64,000 bases of DNA, from NCBI GenBank assembly GCA_024398665.1, contig JAKSIS010000008.1, positions 1-64,000 on the forward strand. Direction: 5' to 3'. The DNA comes from Bacteroidaceae bacterium. GTDB lineage: Bacteria; Bacteroidota; Bacteroidia; Bacteroidales; Bacteroidaceae. The position numbers were made by a program, and so were the translations under genes. Of the stretch, positions 1 to 7,703 are shown piece by piece. Each line of letters begins with the position of its first letter. Position 1 is the stretch's first letter. Under the pieces are notes generated by a model that saw only the letters and a list, made by a program, of their open reading frames with translations, made no database searches and was not told the origin of the DNA.

Positions 1-1673
1 ATGGTTATAATACTGGTGCCTAATGATTCTGATAATGTTTTGGCGGTTACAGTATTATTTACAGTATCATTTGCAGTATCATTTATCGTGCCATCTTTTA
101 TTATATGATAAATCTTCTTTTGTCTTTCAGTAAGTTGCGATAATTTTACCGTATCATTTACCGTATCATTTATCGGGTCATTTACCGAGACATTTACTGG
201 GCCATCCTTTCGCTCGTCCTCGATAGTTCCGACATTCTTGACAATCTCATAATACCTATCAGACAACTTATAGCCATCTTGTGCTGTGATGAGTAATCCT
301 GCGTCGATAAGTTTGCGTAGCGTTACTTCGTCTGTATGGCGTTGGCTGTCGCCTTGTGAAGCACGGAAGAGGGCGAGAAGGTCGAATACATTGAGTTTAT
401 TGTTCGCTGGTCGGGCATTCTGCAACTCACGGGCATAGAGCATGAAAGCTGGGTACTTGATTTCGCCAGGGAGTCGTAGGCATACCTGCCATTCATCTGT
501 CTGAGAATAATCAGGCAAACATTTGCCATCCATCAGGCAATGGTAGAACATCTTGTCAACGCCTTGTCCACTCTTCTCTATGAAGCCTGCCTTCTGCAAT
601 ACCTCGGTGATGAGTTTGCAGCGTGGCATACTATTGACCGTAAGGATATTGTCCACATCCACGCCAACAGGGAAACCTCCTGCATTGGTGATGATGAGTT
701 GGTCGGGGTATTGTTTGATGACGACATCGCTTTGGATATACATCACACGATGGCAACAGGCATTGAGAATTGCTTCTCGTACAACCTCACGGTTGAATGT
801 AGGGATGTCGCCAATGCGGAAGCCATCATTGTAATGTTGCAATGGATTGCTGGCTGGTTGGTTGATGTAGTTCCACACGGAATCGACCATCAACAACAAT
901 GGCTGCTGGAACTCCTGACGTGCTGTATATTCAATCATGGAGTGATAAAGACGGTACTCTACAGTCACTCGGTTGCAATACAGATGCTTGCGAATAGCTT
1001 CTGATTTACCAAGCAGAATGAGGGCAGCATTTGTCAGCTGACCATCCTTGTTCATGAGAGCGAAATCATGGAGAACTTGCAAAGTAGGTGTGTTCACGAA
1101 CTCTGGCTTATCCCAACGCTGGGCATAGCCTTGCTTCATCACACGGATAGCTTCTTCATCCAGGTCTTCAAGCGAGAGTCCTTCGCAGATCTTCTCGGAG
1201 AAGTCTGGTTCCGACTCTTGCAGAATCTTGAGATACATGGCATCGGACATCGGCTTGAGTTCTTCGCCAACGCGCATCAGTGGCACATCCTCGAACTTGA
1301 AGACTTTGCCGATAGGGCGTGATGGAACTTCAATCACCAGTACACGACGGTTCTCTTCGTCATGGAGTTCGTAAATTTCCGGACGAATGGTCGTGTCGCG
1401 ATAGATGTCCGACTCCAGCTGCCCGATGGCATCCTGTGCCTGGCGGGTGCCGGTGACGCGATGAGGATAGTTATCGTTCATGCCTATGACCAGCCGACCG
1501 CCACCTTCGTTGCAAAGGGCGATGACATAGCCAAGGATGCAGCGGCGACGATCCTTCGGATTGGTCTTGCCTCGACCATCGTAGGAAACGTTGCCTCCTT
1601 CGCCCGCCTTGAACTCAACGCGGTCTTCGGATTCGCGCATCTGCTGGAGCTGCTGTATAGTGAATTTAACCAT
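1..1673 (-). CDS. AlbA_2/Schlafen-like DNA-binding ATPase-domain regulator (3' end beyond window)
   Basis: The frame starts at an ATG at 1673 and stays open to the window edge, giving at least 557 residues (MVKFTIQQLQQ...). Residues about 15-140 match the AlbA_2 (Schlafen-type) putative DNA-binding domain, with ESEDRVEFKAGEGG and a C-N-E-G-G-G-R-L-V-I-G core. Residues about 300-400 resemble the HATPase_c_4 region common in this family (REAILNACCHR, EKSGQGVDKMF). The last visible 80 residues hold two clusters of VNDT-type repeats around a winged-helix-like segment (LSQLTERQKKIYHII). Such proteins are usually annotated as ATP-dependent transcriptional regulators, and many sit on mobile or defence islands. 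It lies 21 bp downstream of an XRE gene on the same strand, so the two are probably co-transcribed. Family assignment is confident; the function is not known. Confidence 0.85.
   Translation of the reverse strand, partial: MVKFTIQQLQQMRESEDRVEFKAGEGGNVSYDGRGKTNPKDRRRCILGYVIALCNEGGGRLVIGMNDNYPHRVTGTRQAQDAIGQLESDIYRDTTIRPEIYELHDEENRRVLVIEVPSRPIGKVFKFEDVPLMRVGEELKPMSDAMYLKILQESEPDFSEKICEGLSLEDLDEEAIRVMKQGYAQRWDKPEFVNTPTLQVLHDFALMNKDGQLTNAALILLGKSEAIRKHLYCNRVTVEYRLYHSMIEYTARQEFQQPLLLMVDSVWNYINQPASNPLQHYNDGFRIGDIPTFNREVVREAILNACCHRVMYIQSDVVIKQYPDQLIITNAGGFPVGVDVDNILTVNSMPRCKLITEVLQKAGFIEKSGQGVDKMFYHCLMDGKCLPDYSQTDEWQVCLRLPGEIKYPAFMLYARELQNARPANNKLNVFDLLALFRASQGDSQRHTDEVTLRKLIDAGLLITAQDGYKLSDRYYEIVKNVGTIEDERKDGPVNVSVNDPINDTVNDTVKLSQLTERQKKIYHIIKDGTINDTANDTVNNTVTAKTLSESLGTSIIT
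48..92 (-). repeat. 12-nt coding repeat cluster A (VNDT-like)
   Basis: Degenerate 12-nt units, GTATCATTTACC-like on the plus strand, encode N-D-T-x steps near the C-terminus of the AlbA_2 protein. They repeat about three to four times here. Confidence 0.7.
146..200 (-). repeat. 12-nt coding repeat cluster B (VNDT-like)
   Basis: A second run of the same 12-nt unit encodes V-N-V-S-V-N-D-P-I-N-D-T-V-N-D-T-V. It is separated from cluster A by a winged-helix-like segment of about 20 residues, so the repeats look like spacers around that domain. Confidence 0.7.
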
Positions 1674-1694
1674 TATTGTTGCGGTCTTGTTTTT

Positions 1695-1910
1695 TTAGAT
1701 TTGTACTTCTTCCGGGCGAATCAACTCGTTAACATCTACATTGAGAACTTTTGATATTTTGATGAGCGATTCAAGATTTGGCTGGGAATAATTGGTCATC
1801 CATTTGGAAACAGTCGCCTGACTGACCCCTAGCTTTTCAGACAACCAGGTATTGGATAAATCCTTCTCTGCCATTACAACCTTTAGTCGATTCAATCTTT
1901 TCACTTCCAT
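1695..1910 (-). CDS. XRE-family helix-turn-helix regulator
   Basis: A 71-residue protein that is almost entirely one HTH_3/XRE domain. The recognition region reads KLGVSQATVSKWMTNYSQP, followed by the usual LESLIKISKVLNVDVNELI. It is a DNA-binding protein of the Cro/CI type with no effector domain. A TATATTTG -7 element lies on the same strand at 1932-1939, about 20 nt upstream of the ATG. The gene precedes the AlbA_2 protein and probably forms a small regulatory operon with it. Its target cannot be read from the sequence; autoregulation is likely because imperfect GAAA/TTTC symmetry surrounds the promoter. Confidence 0.85.
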   Translation of the reverse strand: MEVKRLNRLKVVMAEKDLSNTWLSEKLGVSQATVSKWMTNYSQPNLESLIKISKVLNVDVNELIRPEEVQI

Positions 1911-1931
1911 ACTTTTTTTTATTTAATGCTG

Positions 1932-1939
1932 CAAATATA
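1932..1939 (-). promoter_or_regulatory. -7 promoter element for the XRE/AlbA_2 operon
   Basis: TATATTTG on the minus strand matches the Bacteroidetes TAnnTTTG consensus and lies just upstream of the XRE start codon. The flanking GAAACAAATTTC is palindromic and could be an operator. Confidence 0.6.
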
Positions 1940-2110
1940 GCAAGAGTTTTTGAAACAAATTTCTATTTTGGAAAGTTTTTCAATAACAACCACAGAATTT
2001 TCCCATTAAAATAAGCTTACTATTTATACGTTCACCTGGCAGTCTCCAGTGTATCTACCCTAGCACGCATTTCCAAAACCGTGTCCCAAGTGTATTTGAG
2101 GCCGTTACTC

Positions 2111-2284
2111 TCAATGCACTTCTGAATCATGGTTCTTTCCTTCCTGTAGGTTGCATAAGGCTCCATTAAGACTGGCTTTATTACTGCAATTATGACTACA
2201 ATACACGGAATAAAGGGTCTTCGCTTTGAACCGGTTTCCGCACACCGGGCAAACTTTCTCGTACTGTACTTTTGATGCTGGCAT
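2111..2284 (-). pseudogene. Truncated zinc-ribbon protein, excisionase/HTH-like N-terminus
   Basis: A 57-residue frame begins at the ATG at 2284 (MPASKVQYEKVCPVCGNRFK) and contains CPVCG followed by YCSHNCSNKA, a four-cysteine ribbon. The same N-terminal ribbon is typical of Bacteroidetes excisionase-like DNA-binding proteins of integrative elements, which normally continue into a MerR-like helix-turn-helix. Here the frame stops after SEVH with no HTH. An alternative frame over the same region ends in a short helical tail (EMRARVDTLETAR, stop at 2032), so a frameshift may have split the gene. A good -7 element lies upstream at 2394-2401. I read it as a remnant; a functional small zinc protein cannot be excluded. 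Confidence 0.5.
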
Positions 2285-2309
2285 AGCTGGTAATTATTAG
2301 TGTTATGAA

Positions 2310-2350
2310 TTTTGTTGCATTTGTTGCACCATGTTGCATTTGTTGCAGAA
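2310..2350 (-). repeat. Direct repeats in the leader of the zinc-ribbon gene
   Basis: On the minus strand the 5' leader contains two copies of TGCAACAAATGCAACA separated by a few bases. They lie between the -7 element and the ATG, where a regulator or RNA-binding factor could act. Confidence 0.6.
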
Positions 2351-2393
2351 TATTGCACTTTGGGCTCTTTTTTGTTGCGTTGAAAATACGGTG

Positions 2394-2401
2394 CAAATAT
2401 A
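2394..2401 (-). promoter_or_regulatory. -7 promoter element for the zinc-ribbon remnant
   Basis: TATATTTG on the minus strand matches TAnnTTTG. It is embedded in an 18-bp sequence (2382-2399) that recurs identically at 7605-7622, beside dnaK. Confidence 0.55.
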
Positions 2402-2456
2402 TACTGAAAATCAATAACACAAAAACTACACGTTGTTATGTCAGAATACAACAAAA

Positions 2457-2483
2457 GCGGTGTAAATCAATGACTTACACCGC
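2457..2483. repeat. Hairpin next to distal dnaK-type att repeat
   Basis: A 27-bp near-perfect inverted repeat, GCGGTGTAA...TTACACCGC, lies 36 bp from the copy of the dnaK 3' end. Followed by a T-rich run on the minus strand, it would serve as a terminator. A related hairpin (7610-7638) sits at the equivalent place beside dnaK itself, so the pair looks like a conserved part of the attachment region. Confidence 0.75.
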
Positions 2484-2519
2484 CTTTATTTATGGATATT
2501 GTATGTTTATTTGGTAAGA

Positions 2520-2537
2520 TTATTTTACCTCCTCGAA
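2520..2537. repeat. Distal copy of dnaK 3' end (putative att site)
   Basis: On the minus strand this 18-mer encodes F-E-E-V-K-stop and matches the end of dnaK (7686-7703) at 17 of 18 positions. Upstream codons do not match DnaK, so only a short core is shared. This is what a site-specific insertion at the dnaK 3' end leaves behind. Confidence 0.75.
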
Positions 2538-2916
2538 GGTAACAACGCTGTAAATGTGCATGTTACAAGAAACGCTACAAAGCCGCTACAAATTTTCGCA
2601 TAAATAACGAAAAACAAATAGAACTCACGCATAAAAACAAAAATCGCCGTTTTTGACAATTCTGATGCACATTTCTTTCGCTATACCATGTTTGTTTATC
2701 GTTATCTTTATCAAAGGGCCGATTTCTGTTATCTAACAAGACACATAAACATCCATAAACAAATGGTGCCAAATATAAATGTCCGGGCAGGACTTGATGA
2801 CTGAAAACTGGGGCATTTCTTTATTTGTCTTTGGCCAGGCAATGATTGGTACTGTTTGTTTTTACCTATGTCACATCTGGTTTCGGATATTTATGTCAAT
2901 TTACACAACAGACTTT
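2538..2916. other. Non-coding left end of the dnaK-linked element
   Basis: No convincing gene is present. The notable content is at 2573-2598, where CGCTACAAA occurs twice in tandem (CGCTACAAAG then CCGCTACAAAT). The same pair is found near the other end of the element at 7521-7545, in the same orientation; these may be integrase arm or accessory sites. The rest is A/T-rich sequence downstream of the primase-helicase stop codon. Confidence 0.5.
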
Positions 2917-5802
2917 TCAATAAAGCAACAAGTCTGTCAGTTCAACGGCAAGATTTATATCGTCAACCTTAATCATACTGTCGTCATCGGAAGCATATCC
3001 AAGTACATTTACACCTCCATACCAGACTATAGACTTGTCTATGACCGTAGAGCACAATTTCAAGTCTGTCTGCACTCTGACCACGAGTCCGTTAGAACGT
3101 AGGATTTCGGTCTGTCCGTTTTCACAGGATGTCAGAATGACGACTTCAATTCCACATACAGACAAGCCTTTCAGCTTTAGCATGATGGAATTCTTTTCCA
3201 CTGCATACAACTTTGGAGACGATATGACAATTGAACGTCTGGCATGGTTCAATTCATTAAGATATGGATGCAGAAAGGTTCTGCCGCTGAATATCTGCCC
3301 TTCCTTTGGCACAGGTTCCATTCCATCAGCTTCATCAAACAGAGTCGGACGCATTCTGTCAATTGTACGATAACCTATCGATGCATACCCCCTCAAGCGT
3401 TTGCGGTACATACTGTCACACACCGGTTCACGTATATCGATATAGTCGAAAATACAAACATCCTTCTTGCCTTCATTCTCACGATGCAGACGACCGGCAT
3501 ATTGCGCTACAAGTCCTTTCCACGATATTGGTAAGGCCAGAAACAGCGTGTCAAGCCGAGGATAATCAAAACCTTCACCGACATACTTTCCAGTAGCGAC
3601 TATCACCAATGATTCTTCTGTCGGAATACTCTGCAAGCGACACATCGTATCACGCTTTTCTTTTGCAGTTCCTGCTCCTGTCAGACAAATCACGTTATTC
3701 ACCAGTGGCTCAAGCATCTTTGCCAGTACAGAAACATGTGACATCCGGCTTGTCATTATGATTGGTGTCCTGCCTGAAACCACTGCCTTGCTGACATCCT
3801 CGACTATCAGTCTGTTACGGACTTCATCTTCAGCAAGCCGCTCAAGTAAAGCCGCAAATTGCATTTTGTCATTAGTCAGAGAACGGAATGTTGTAAAGCG
3901 TGGAATCAGATAACGGTCAAATGACTGCCTGGCAATCTGGCTTCTGGCATCAGCAGAGAACCGTATAGGACCGCACTGCATGAATATTATGGGCTGATGT
4001 CCGTCCTTACGTATTGGTGTAGCTGTCAGGCCATATACATATTTTGATCTGACAGACTTCATGACATTCTCAAAAGTTACAGACGGAACATGATGGCATT
4101 CGTCAACTATTACCATTCCGTAATTGCCAATGAACGACTTCGGCTCGCCGTCGGCCATACATGACTGCATCAGGACTATGTCTATGATTCCATGCAGAGT
4201 ATCTCCTGTAGAATCGAGACATCCTATTGGAGAAAATGCCTTACGTCTGCCACGTTTTTTCTGCGGCACAGGTTCTTCGCATTTAATTTCCAGAAATTCT
4301 TCCAAACGTTCCTTCCATTGAACCAGCAATGCTCTGGAATGGACAATTATCAGGGTATTGACTCTCTTTCTGGCAATTATTGCAGTCGCAGTAACCGTTT
4401 TTCCAAATGCGGTTGTCGCATGAAGCACGCCATTATCATAAGGAAGAATTGCATTGATGGCATCGGTCTGCTCAACACGCTCCTCACCCAGAAATCTGAC
4501 GTCTATTGGCATGCCATGGTTCGTTTCGTCTTTTATGCTGTAATCTACGTGATTCATATCAAGAAAGGACATGATTGCTCCCTCACATCCTCTTGGCATT
4601 GCCAGATAATCATCAGTCATGTCAAAGCAGGAGATTATTCTTGGAAATGAATAGGTGGAAAAGTGCATTGCCTGCCGGCTGTAGAATTCCGGATTTCTGA
4701 AAGAGGCTATACGTTTCAAATGATCCAATACCTTGGCCGATACGGATTTCATGGGTATGTACAGCTTGTCAGCCTTGGTAACTATTACATCTTTCAGGAA
4801 ATCCTCCTTATGGATATCGTATGCTTCAGGTGTCTTCCATGGTTTGCTTTCACTTGAGGTTGACAGCGGACCCAACTCTTCATGAACATGTTGTGACAAC
4901 AGAACATCAACATATTCCTCACTCACTTTCTGAATCTGGGACAGGAACGCCCACTGGTCCTTATAAGCCAGGAAACTGTCATCTACGAATACACTGTTCA
5001 AGTTCTTACGCGCCCTTCCCTGAAGCGGCAAAGCAACCAGATTACCGAAACCGCCTTCGGGCATTCTGTCCTGATTCGGAAAGAAGCGGTCATAAGAATT
5101 GAAAACCATTTGCCCTTCCCGACCCGTTGCTTCGGTCAATATTGCATTGCCCAGTTTTCTGGCTTTGTATGCAGGGAGCGGTGTTTCAAAGAAAATCCAC
5201 GCATGAGCTCCATTACCGGAACGCGACCGTTCAATGCCGTATGGGACATGCCAGTCACGGCATACACTTACATACGCCAGCACATCATTTTTATATCCAT
5301 GTATGCAACTCTTGTCATCAAAATCGGCACAGAGAAATGAGCATTGGTTATCGGACATTATCGGATACAGTCCTATTACATCCTGACCGTTTTCATCACG
5401 CCCTTCAAGGTGGCGGTATATGTCACCGGAAGTCAGTGGTGACAACTCACGGTTTGGACAGTCGGAACACTTGTACGTCTTCTTATCACAAATTCCATGC
5501 CTCCATTCATTGGCACATACGGGCTGATATCCACTCTTTCCTGTAGCCTTGCTGAACCATCGGCGGGCAAACACGTCATCGCGCCCCCTGAAAAGGCTAT
5601 GGAATAATGAAACACGTTCTTCCAATAATAGCTGGACTGTCGGAAATAAGACTGACGAATAAAGCGTTTCCCCTTCAGGCTTGTCAGAACGGACATACTC
5701 AATGCCATGTGACCTGAGAATCGCTTTCAGTTCTTCATTTTCCTGACGCAGAGACTGAATTTCTTTGGTCAGGCGGTCTATTATCTGCTTGGAATCTTCC
5801 AT
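2917..5802 (-). CDS. TOTE-type primase-helicase with degenerate PLD-like C-terminus
   Basis: This 961-residue protein starts with a coiled coil (residues 1-30). An AEP-type primase domain of the TOTE conflict family follows (about 60-300), marked by LFRGRDDVFARRW, a cysteine cluster (C96, C105, C112, C115), the acidic CADFDD motif (158-163), SRSGNGAHAWIFF (193-205) and FPNQDRMPEGGFGNLVALPLQ. A superfamily 2 helicase comes next: Walker A TAFGKT (464-469), DECH (567-570), TATP (593-596) and QYAGRLHR (767-774). The C-terminal 130 residues look like a phospholipase D-type fold (SIVWYGGVNVLGYASDD), but the HxK is replaced by KLC. TOTE proteins are thought to act against invading nucleic acid. The gene follows the AlbA_2 regulator by 42 bp, a probable operon inside a dnaK-linked element. 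Confidence 0.85.
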   Translation of the reverse strand: MEDSKQIIDRLTKEIQSLRQENEELKAILRSHGIEYVRSDKPEGETLYSSVLFPTVQLLLEERVSLFHSLFRGRDDVFARRWFSKATGKSGYQPVCANEWRHGICDKKTYKCSDCPNRELSPLTSGDIYRHLEGRDENGQDVIGLYPIMSDNQCSFLCADFDDKSCIHGYKNDVLAYVSVCRDWHVPYGIERSRSGNGAHAWIFFETPLPAYKARKLGNAILTEATGREGQMVFNSYDRFFPNQDRMPEGGFGNLVALPLQGRARKNLNSVFVDDSFLAYKDQWAFLSQIQKVSEEYVDVLLSQHVHEELGPLSTSSESKPWKTPEAYDIHKEDFLKDVIVTKADKLYIPMKSVSAKVLDHLKRIASFRNPEFYSRQAMHFSTYSFPRIISCFDMTDDYLAMPRGCEGAIMSFLDMNHVDYSIKDETNHGMPIDVRFLGEERVEQTDAINAILPYDNGVLHATTAFGKTVTATAIIARKRVNTLIIVHSRALLVQWKERLEEFLEIKCEEPVPQKKRGRRKAFSPIGCLDSTGDTLHGIIDIVLMQSCMADGEPKSFIGNYGMVIVDECHHVPSVTFENVMKSVRSKYVYGLTATPIRKDGHQPIIFMQCGPIRFSADARSQIARQSFDRYLIPRFTTFRSLTNDKMQFAALLERLAEDEVRNRLIVEDVSKAVVSGRTPIIMTSRMSHVSVLAKMLEPLVNNVICLTGAGTAKEKRDTMCRLQSIPTEESLVIVATGKYVGEGFDYPRLDTLFLALPISWKGLVAQYAGRLHRENEGKKDVCIFDYIDIREPVCDSMYRKRLRGYASIGYRTIDRMRPTLFDEADGMEPVPKEGQIFSGRTFLHPYLNELNHARRSIVISSPKLYAVEKNSIMLKLKGLSVCGIEVVILTSCENGQTEILRSNGLVVRVQTDLKLCSTVIDKSIVWYGGVNVLGYASDDDSMIKVDDINLAVELTDLLLY

Positions 5803-5844
5803 TCAGATTGACACGGTCATATATGCCATCAACTATTTATCGTG

Positions 5845-7308
5845 TTATTGAACATTCTTCAGAACTTCACGACCCAATGGAGTAAGGCCATATTTTTGAG
5901 CCGGGTGCCGCGGATTGTCGGGAATTGTCATGGAAATAACACCAAGATCAATCGCAGGCTTTAAGTATTGTTGTTCCAATGTCTGACGGGAACGGCAGCT
6001 CAGCTTGCCTGAAGCAAGCATGTCTTTTTTAGACAAGTTAATTTGTTCCAAGCAGAGTAGCAATTCTTTAACTTGCCTAGGCAAGCCTTGTGCAAGTTGG
6101 TTATCGGAAGGTGTGCCACCGCCATATTCTTCACTGGAATGCTGCCACATTGTGGCCTTTACCATAAATTCAACCTGTTTAAAACTGGGTTCAGGATTGC
6201 CGGCCTGCTCCAATTCACGATACATTCTATCCACCCCCTCTCCAAATTCCTTGACAAATTTGTATGCGTGCATGTATTCCGCAATCTTGGGATTACGGGA
6301 GAAATGTATTTCACGAATATTATTGGGACGGACCAATCCTGGAAGAACGCCAGGACTTTCAACTGTCATATGGTCATCAAACAGCTTTACTTGAATATCT
6401 GTACCCAATATGCTGTAATCTCTATGACAAATGGCATTGACAATAAGTTCTTTCCAACAGAATTCCGGATACTGTGGAACAGTCTGAAAGAGTCCGTCCT
6501 TTCCAAGGAATGAATGTTCTTTAATTTGTGTACTGACGAATGATATAGCCTTGTCTGTCAATTCCTTGATTGCACCTGTAAAAATTACATCCTTCACTAC
6601 ATTCATTTCACGGCCAAAGCGTTCTTCCAAGCCGTCATAACGGATTACGCGCACCCTAGCGCGCTGAAAATAACGTTGCGGATTATTCCCGAAAAGCAGA
6701 ACCGCAGCTCCAGTCAGAACTTCACTCGTGCGTCCGTCCATATCCGAGTGTTCTAACAGGAAACCATTTTCCCTCAAAAAACGTCCAGCACCTTTTGAGT
6801 ATCTTGACTGTCTGAGATAATCTTCAACAATTTCAACATTTATATCAGATATGCCGGTATTCAACACGGGTGCATCTTCATAATAATGTTCGCCCTTCGC
6901 ATATAATAGCTGCATGCGCTGTTCAAAATTCAGTTTCTTGGATTTGTCGCCAACCCTATAGAAAACCTCATCGGCCTGATTTGCATGAACCAACATGCTT
7001 TGCGGTATATGAAGAAGAATAATCTTATTCTGTTGACCTTTGGAATCGATTACATCAACATATTCCGGAGTGACCTTAACGGATGGGACGCAATAGTCAA
7101 ATGATACTCTCAACAATTCATTAACATGTGCCTGATAACCGAGTATACCGGATAACGTACCATCGTCTTCAACACCAATCGCAATGGTACCACCATCAGC
7201 ATTTGCCATTGCAATGATTGGTATGGCCAACGCTTTTGTATCAATCTTCACACTCTTCCGATCGAAGATCTGGAATTCAGTGCACGTCTGAATCTCATCA
7301 ACAGTCAT
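5845..7308 (-). CDS. AlbA_2 domain regulator with HATPase-like and winged-helix regions
   Basis: A 487-residue protein. The N-terminus (5-140) is an AlbA_2/Schlafen-like domain (ESxxxDxK-like FQIFDRKSVKIDTKALA, then IAMANADGGTIAIGVEDDG). Residues about 280-380 contain an ATPase-like region (WKELIVNAICHRDYSI, FGEGVDRMYREL). The last 90 residues resemble a winged helix (LLLCLEQINLSKKDMLAS...YGLTPLGREVL). It is the first gene of a two-gene unit with the TOTE primase-helicase, so a regulatory or signalling role for that system is a reasonable inference. A second AlbA_2 gene occurs just outside the element (1-1673). The start is supported by a near-consensus -7 element about 20 nt upstream. Confidence 0.85.
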   Translation of the reverse strand: MTVDEIQTCTEFQIFDRKSVKIDTKALAIPIIAMANADGGTIAIGVEDDGTLSGILGYQAHVNELLRVSFDYCVPSVKVTPEYVDVIDSKGQQNKIILLHIPQSMLVHANQADEVFYRVGDKSKKLNFEQRMQLLYAKGEHYYEDAPVLNTGISDINVEIVEDYLRQSRYSKGAGRFLRENGFLLEHSDMDGRTSEVLTGAAVLLFGNNPQRYFQRARVRVIRYDGLEERFGREMNVVKDVIFTGAIKELTDKAISFVSTQIKEHSFLGKDGLFQTVPQYPEFCWKELIVNAICHRDYSILGTDIQVKLFDDHMTVESPGVLPGLVRPNNIREIHFSRNPKIAEYMHAYKFVKEFGEGVDRMYRELEQAGNPEPSFKQVEFMVKATMWQHSSEEYGGGTPSDNQLAQGLPRQVKELLLCLEQINLSKKDMLASGKLSCRSRQTLEQQYLKPAIDLGVISMTIPDNPRHPAQKYGLTPLGREVLKNVQ

Positions 7309-7328
7309 ATTCGTTCGATATTATAGTG

Positions 7329-7336
7329 CGAAAGTA
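7329..7336 (-). promoter_or_regulatory. Candidate -7 element for the AlbA_2/TOTE operon
   Basis: TACTTTCG on the minus strand differs from TAnnTTTG at one position and would give a leader of roughly 15 nt. It is weaker than the other promoters listed, which fits a silent or induced cassette. Confidence 0.35.
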
Positions 7337-7609
7337 ATGATTTTGATGAAAGATGCAAAATCGGACCTATCGGATATCAAAAGGGATATGCTTCCAATTG
7401 CCAAGGTTTGTCAGGCCAGAATTATGCTTACACATTCGCAGCAATGCGTAAAATAGTACAAATCATTTATTTTTAGGCAATTGAATAAAAACATGTCTCA
7501 CTTTCCGCACTTTTATGTCGCGCTACAAATCCGCTACAAAATTCGTATGCTACAGCTACTCAAAGGAGAGAAAACTAAGGTTAAACCGCTCCGTGACAAG
7601 CACAGAAAA
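7337..7609. other. dnaK-proximal non-coding end of the element
   Basis: No gene is evident. It carries the CGCTACAAA tandem pair at 7521-7545 and the start of the 18-bp repeat GAAAATACGGTGCAAATA (7605-7622), which is also present at 2382-2399. These shared blocks support a common origin of the sequences beside the two dnaK-type repeats. Confidence 0.5.
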
Positions 7610-7638
7610 TACGGTGCAAATACTTGATTTACACCGTA
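7610..7638 (-). terminator. Hairpin downstream of dnaK
   Basis: TACGGTG...CACCGTA forms a stem about 50 nt after the dnaK stop and is followed on the minus strand by T-rich sequence. It resembles the 2457-2483 hairpin in sequence and position, so it was probably delivered with the inserted element and replaced the native dnaK terminator. Confidence 0.55.
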
Positions 7639-7685
7639 TTATACAATATATATATCAGGTTTAGTCCAGTCTGGTTTAGTCCGGT

Positions 7686-7703
7686 TTATTTGACCTCCTC
7701 GAA
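7686..7703. repeat. dnaK 3' end, proximal copy of putative att core
   Basis: The last five codons and stop of dnaK (F-E-E-V-K-stop). A copy with one mismatch lies 5.17 kb away at 2520-2537. The gene stays intact, as expected when integration regenerates the 3' end of the target. Confidence 0.75.

Noticed and set aside
540..1322. Plus-strand open frames in the first 1.7 kb
   Set aside because: They are antisense to the continuous AlbA_2 frame, which has clear family motifs and runs to the window edge.
2032..2454. A 140-residue minus-strand frame (MLYSDITTCSF...)
   Set aside because: It begins upstream of the -7 element and runs through the repeated leader in a different frame from the recognisable zinc ribbon; its sequence is not protein-like for most of its length.
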